Source: Bacteroides sp. An322 (lineage in GTDB: Bacteria > Bacteroidota > Bacteroidia > Bacteroidales > Bacteroidaceae). From it: 64,000 nucleotides of DNA. Positions 60,248 through 64,000 of this stretch are shown piece after piece. The notes below the pieces were generated by a model that was not told the origin of the DNA, did no database searches, and saw only the letters and a list, made by a program, of their open reading frames with translations. Both the position numbers and the translations under genes were made by a program. The stretch lies in contig NZ_NFIN01000011.1 of NCBI RefSeq assembly GCF_002161765.1, forward strand, positions 1 through 64,000. The letters run 5' to 3'. Position 1 is the stretch's first letter, and each line of letters starts with the position of its first letter.

Positions 60248-60255
60248 CAAATGTA
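60248..60255 (-). promoter_or_regulatory. -7 promoter element (TACATTTG) between the ompH genes
   Basis: An exact TAnnTTTG match on the minus strand, 67 bp before the second ompH start, suggesting extra expression of the last genes in the row. Confidence 0.45.
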
Positions 60256-60260
60256 TAAAA

Positions 60261-60776
60261 TTAATTTGAATATCCTAAGCGTGTGAGTACTTCATTGCTG
60301 ATATCAATGCGTGGGGAAGCAAAAATCATACTTTGTGCCGAGGCACGGTCAATAACCGCATCGTAATTTTGGGCAATTGCGATTTCCTTTACCGCATTGT
60401 ATATTTGGTCTTGAATGGGAGCAATGAGTTCTTGTTGCTTTTTCATCATTTCGCCTTGCGGTCCGAAGTATTTTTGCCGAAGTTCGGCTGCTTCTTTCTC
60501 TTTTGCCACTACGGCTTCTTCTTTTGCCGTGCGTTGGGCATCAGAGAGGGTAGCGGCTTCTTTCTGGTAAGCTTCATATAAGGCTTTCGCTTCGTTGCTT
60601 TTGGCTTCTATTTCGCTTTGCCATTGTTTGGATAGCGATGCCATTTGTTGGTTTGCCTGTTCATAGGCAGGGATATGTTTCAAGATAAATTCCATGTCTA
60701 TCAAGGCAAACTTTTGTGCTTGTGCTGTAAAGATGCACATCACAAGCAGGGCTGCTGAGAAAATCAATCTTTTCAT
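60261..60776 (-). CDS. OmpH/Skp-like periplasmic chaperone (first copy)
   Basis: A 171-residue OmpH/Skp homologue with signal peptide MKRLIFSAALLVMCIFTAQAQ and the family start KFALIDMEFILKHIPAYEQA. The coiled-coil part (SKQWQSEIEAKSNEAKALYE, RTAKEEAVVAKEKEAAEL) is typical. It lies 24-33 bp after bamA, with which it cooperates in outer-membrane protein assembly. An alternative start three codons upstream (60785, MKDMKRL) is possible. Confidence 0.9.
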   Translation of the reverse strand: MKRLIFSAALLVMCIFTAQAQKFALIDMEFILKHIPAYEQANQQMASLSKQWQSEIEAKSNEAKALYEAYQKEAATLSDAQRTAKEEAVVAKEKEAAELRQKYFGPQGEMMKKQQELIAPIQDQIYNAVKEIAIAQNYDAVIDRASAQSMIFASPRIDISNEVLTRLGYSN

Positions 60777-60809
60777 ATCTTTCATATCTGTTGGTCCTTT
60801 GTTCGTTTA

Positions 60810-63521
60810 TTAAAATTCTTGTCCGATGATAAAGTGGAATTGGCTTCCGCTGTATTGCATAGAGCCGTTTATCTTATCAAATCCGTATGCCCAGTCGATA
60901 CCCATCATACCAATCATCGGCAGGAAGATACGTACACCGACTCCGGCAGAGCGTTTCAATTGGAAAGGATTGAATTTCGATACTTCGGTCCAAGCATTAC
61001 CTGCTTCTACGAATCCCAATGCATAAATGCTGGTAGAGTTTTCCAACATCAACGGATAGCGGAGTTCGGCTCCCAAGCGGATATAGGCATATCCTTCGCT
61101 TCCGTATGGGGTCAATGCTCCGTTTTCGTATCCGCGCAAAGCGATGGTTTCGGATGCATAGTTGTAGCTGTATCCGGTCATACCGTCACCTCCTACATAG
61201 AAGGTTTCGAACGGAGAGCGTTTGTATTTATTGAAATGTCCTAAAATACCGAACTCGGCACGGGTCATGATAACCGGACATTTCTGGATATCCATCAATG
61301 CGGTATAAGTTTTTGATTTGAATTTCCATTTATGGTATTCAATCCATTTGAACATACTTGCCGCTTCATCGTAATTGTCTTTTCCGTAAGTAGAATAATC
61401 TCTCTTGCTGAAGAGCGAATAGGGCGGAGTAATCTGCAACGATGCGGTAAATTCTGAACCGTAACGCGGGAATATCGGGTTATCAGTAGAGTTACGCGAC
61501 AAAGTCAAGTTCAAACTCAAGCTATTGCAATTACCTGTGTTCATGTATTCTCCGTTGTTCAACATGATATACAGGTAGCTCCAGTCTTTCAGCATAAACC
61601 GTTGGTATGACAATTCAGCCATGAAAGTAAAGTAGTCATCGGGCCAGCGGAGACGTTTACCCCATCCTAACGATACACCAAACATTTTAATGGATTTGTC
61701 GGGGTCGTAATAAGATTCGTAATTGTCATAATAACCGTAGTTCCCATAACCGTAACCATAATAATACGAGTTATAGAAATTGTTCATATATGCCGAATTA
61801 TAGTACTGGCTACTGATATCGGTCTGTACCGAATAGAAAGCCGATACTGAAAGCGAGTTCGGGCGTTTGCCTCCGAACCACGGGTCAAGGAACGAGATGC
61901 TATATGCTTGATAATAGCGTCCGTTGGTTTGTCCGCTGATGGTCAAAGTCTGTCCGTCTCCTTGAGGCATGAAACCACGGAAATTATCGTTCTTACGGAA
62001 CAGGTTGGCGAATGAGAAGTTGGTAAACTTCAAACTTAACTTACCGATGATACCGGTCTGTCCCCAACCGGCAGAGAACTCTACCTGGTCGTTTGCCTTC
62101 GATTCCAATCCCCAGTTGATATCTACCGTACCGTCTTCATAATTCGGAACGACATTCGGATTAATGGTTTCCGGATTGAAGTGACCCATTTGGGCTATTT
62201 CACGGTACGAACGTTCCAAGGCTTCTTTACTGAACAAGTCTCCCGGGCGGGTACGGAGCTCGCGTCGGATTACGTTTTCATACAGGCGGTCATTACCGTT
62301 GATACGTACATGGCTGATGCTGGCTTGCGGACCTTCCATGACACGCATTTCCAAATCAATAGAGTCGCCGTCAATATTGACTTCTACCGGGTCAATGTTC
62401 GAGAACACGTATCCACGGTTGTAGTAATTATTTTTGATAGCATCTTCATCGGTTTCAAGACGTTCGTTCAGCAATTTTTGGTTATATACGTCCCCATGCT
62501 TCATTTGCAATTGTTCGCTCAATAAGTCAGAGGGGTAGACGGTGTTACCTACCCACGTAACGTTACGCAAGTAGTATTTGTTTCCTTCGTAGATTTTCAT
62601 GTAGATATCAACCGTCTTTTCATCGTAATTGGATACGCTATCCATTTCAATAAGGGCATCGCGGAAACCCAATTCATTGTATTTTTCGATAATCTTCTGC
62701 TTGTCTTCTTCGTAACGTTCATCGATGAATTTCTTGGAACGGAAAAGGTTGATGAGCTTGCCTTTTTCGTTAGTTTTCTTCATGGTGCGTTTCAATTTCT
62801 TGTCACTAAGCACCGTATTGCCCTCGATAGTGATTTTGTGTACTTTGATTTTTTCTTTCTTGTCGATGTTTACATCTACGTACACTTGTTCCTTGTCTTT
62901 GGGGTCTTCGCGCTCGATAATATTGATTTCGGCATTCTTGAAACCTTTTTCATCAAAGTATTTCTTGATGATGATTTTGGCGCGGTCTACCATGTTCGGG
63001 GTAATCTGCATACCCTTTACCATGTTGCCCAGTTTTTCTTGCAGGTCTTCACGTTCACTTTTCTTGATGCCATTGAAATGAATATCGGCAATACGCGGAC
63101 GCTGGCTTAGTTCGATGCGAAGCCAGATTTTATTCCCTTCTATCTTGTCTGCCGAGATTCTTACATCCGAGAACAATCCATGACGCCAATACCGTTTGAC
63201 CGCATCGGTTATGTCATCTCCCGGTACGGTAATCGTTTGTCCTACGGCAAGTCCTGAAATGCCGATTAATACATAATCTTCGTAGTTTTTCACTCCTTCT
63301 ACTTTGATGTCGGCGATTTCATACTTCTTTGGGGTACTATTATACAGGATAATAGGCTTTTCTTCTTCGGCGGTTTGTCCGTTTTGCATAGAGGTGTTCA
63401 AATCCGTCGTTTGATTGTCCATATTTACCGTATTGTTTTCTTGTGCATGGCTAATTGCCGGAAAACAAAAATACGTCAAGACCCCTAGAATGAGAAAAAA
63501 ACAGTATCGCATCTTTTTCAT
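60810..63521 (-). CDS. bamA: outer-membrane assembly protein BamA
   Basis: A 903-residue Omp85 protein that folds beta-barrels into the outer membrane. Signal peptide (to SHAQ at about residue 27), five POTRA domains (about 50-430; for example [20 protein letters not shown] and [20 protein letters not shown]), and a C-terminal 16-strand barrel ending in F (FHFIIGQEF). Motif FVEAGNAW and the VRIFLPMIG strand near the end are characteristic. An odd Tyr/Asn-rich stretch ([20 protein letters not shown]) at about 575-610 is a likely surface loop. Its start overlaps the uppS stop (ATGA). Confidence 0.95.
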   Translation of the reverse strand: MKKMRYCFFLILGVLTYFCFPAISHAQENNTVNMDNQTTDLNTSMQNGQTAEEEKPIILYNSTPKKYEIADIKVEGVKNYEDYVLIGISGLAVGQTITVPGDDITDAVKRYWRHGLFSDVRISADKIEGNKIWLRIELSQRPRIADIHFNGIKKSEREDLQEKLGNMVKGMQITPNMVDRAKIIIKKYFDEKGFKNAEINIIEREDPKDKEQVYVDVNIDKKEKIKVHKITIEGNTVLSDKKLKRTMKKTNEKGKLINLFRSKKFIDERYEEDKQKIIEKYNELGFRDALIEMDSVSNYDEKTVDIYMKIYEGNKYYLRNVTWVGNTVYPSDLLSEQLQMKHGDVYNQKLLNERLETDEDAIKNNYYNRGYVFSNIDPVEVNIDGDSIDLEMRVMEGPQASISHVRINGNDRLYENVIRRELRTRPGDLFSKEALERSYREIAQMGHFNPETINPNVVPNYEDGTVDINWGLESKANDQVEFSAGWGQTGIIGKLSLKFTNFSFANLFRKNDNFRGFMPQGDGQTLTISGQTNGRYYQAYSISFLDPWFGGKRPNSLSVSAFYSVQTDISSQYYNSAYMNNFYNSYYYGYGYGNYGYYDNYESYYDPDKSIKMFGVSLGWGKRLRWPDDYFTFMAELSYQRFMLKDWSYLYIMLNNGEYMNTGNCNSLSLNLTLSRNSTDNPIFPRYGSEFTASLQITPPYSLFSKRDYSTYGKDNYDEAASMFKWIEYHKWKFKSKTYTALMDIQKCPVIMTRAEFGILGHFNKYKRSPFETFYVGGDGMTGYSYNYASETIALRGYENGALTPYGSEGYAYIRLGAELRYPLMLENSTSIYALGFVEAGNAWTEVSKFNPFQLKRSAGVGVRIFLPMIGMMGIDWAYGFDKINGSMQYSGSQFHFIIGQEF

Positions 63522-64000
63522 TGTTTCAATAGTTGTTCACTTGTTTTGCCAAATCGGCGTTCTCTTTGTTGATAATCGTAAATTGCCTTACAAAATTCTT
63601 CTTCTTTAAAGTCTGGCCAAAAGGTGTCGCAAAAGTAAAGCTCTGAATAAGCGCATTGCCACAACAGGTAATTGCTAAGCCGAAGCTCGCCCCCTGTACG
63701 TATCAATAGGTCAGGGTCGGGCATGAAGCGGGTCTCCAAGTACTTGTCAATGGTTTGGTCGGTTATGTCATTTATTGCCAACTTATGGCTTTCAACTTGT
63801 TTGGCTATTTGTTTTACGGCATTGGTGATTTCCCATTTCGAGGAATAGCTGAGAGCCAGCACTAACGTCATGCCCGTATTGTTTGAGGTATGTGCAATGC
63901 ATTGTTCCAGACGTTCTGCAACATGGACGGGGAGCTTTGCCATTTCTCCGATGATACGGAAGCGGATGTTGTTTTTCATCAGCGTTTCTTCTTCAATGGA
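63518..64000 (-). CDS. uppS: isoprenyl transferase (undecaprenyl diphosphate synthase), 5' end cut off
   Basis: The C-terminal 160 residues of a cis-prenyltransferase that makes the undecaprenyl carrier for cell-wall synthesis. Visible family motifs are [13 protein letters not shown] (with YS in place of YG of the LNYGG-type motif), [21 protein letters not shown] (the signature RTGGE-x-R-S-N-F/Y) and [14 protein letters not shown]. The start codon lies beyond the right edge of the window. The stop overlaps the bamA start by ATGA, so the envelope operon is translationally linked. Confidence 0.92.
   Translation of the reverse strand, partial: SIEEETLMKNNIRFRIIGEMAKLPVHVAERLEQCIAHTSNNTGMTLVLALSYSSKWEITNAVKQIAKQVESHKLAINDITDQTIDKYLETRFMPDPDLLIRTGGELRLSNYLLWQCAYSELYFCDTFWPDFKEEEFCKAIYDYQQRERRFGKTSEQLLKQ

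Overview
The window is a chromosomal stretch of a Bacteroidales bacterium, most like a gut Bacteroides or Phocaeicola. The evidence is the gene families (DUF5112/DUF5113 hybrid-type sensor kinase, histone H1-like 58-residue protein, ACT-less serA with Lys in place of the catalytic His, DUF4369 thioredoxin lipoprotein, YkuD-type proteins with an SHMCVR motif) and the promoter form: many genes are preceded by TAnnTTTG, the -7 element of the Bacteroides major sigma factor, while Shine-Dalgarno sequences are mostly absent. I cannot name the species.

Bases 1-3521 are accessory and visibly richer in A+T. They hold the tail of an IS5-like transposase, then (minus strand) a membrane coiled-coil protein of unknown function, a tyrosine integrase with all catalytic residues, and a zinc-finger protein with four excisionase-type helix-turn-helix modules. 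This block abuts the 3' end of mnmE, whose orthologue is the attachment site of other islands, so it looks like one end of an integrated element.

Bases 3522-11724 carry mnmE, a free-methionine-R-sulfoxide reductase, uridine phosphorylase, floA-nfeD-TPR protein, ttcA, a DUF486 membrane protein and a CDF metal exporter. Bases 11947-18113 hold a histone H1-like gene followed by a signalling operon: a 1482-residue double sensor kinase, a response regulator and a shortened AbgT-like membrane protein. Bases 18197-28665 hold a thioredoxin lipoprotein, lolA-ftsK, DUF5063 plus a 3'-5' exonuclease, rlmI, glmS and a DEAD-box helicase. Bases 28918-41308 hold serC-serA-DUF1015, an EamA transporter, a YigZ protein, a porin, two L,D-transpeptidases, aspS, gtrA and a sialate O-acetylesterase. 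Bases 41390-51762 hold an ACT protein with phenylacetate-CoA ligase, a tripartite RND efflux operon with a divergent AraC regulator, a BadF-type sugar kinase and a SlyD-like FKBP. An IS1595-family insertion sequence (52096-53277) follows, then a DUF3089 hydrolase, dusB with hxlR, a divergent MBL-like protein, a U32 peptidase, murI, and the envelope operon uppS-bamA-ompH-ompH, cut by the right edge.

Intergenic space is dominated by several families of dispersed imperfect palindromes: about a dozen CACAGAGACACAAAG/GAAACGCAGA hairpins, two TGTCATTCTGA hairpins, and a 131-bp inverted-repeat element flanked by 11-bp direct repeats in the araC leader. A related short repeat has entered the mnmE reading frame. 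The most interesting coding observation is the double kinase: its first half has a good ATP-binding domain but no phospho-acceptor His, and its second half has a candidate His but a degraded ATP site. No tRNA, rRNA or CRISPR array was seen.
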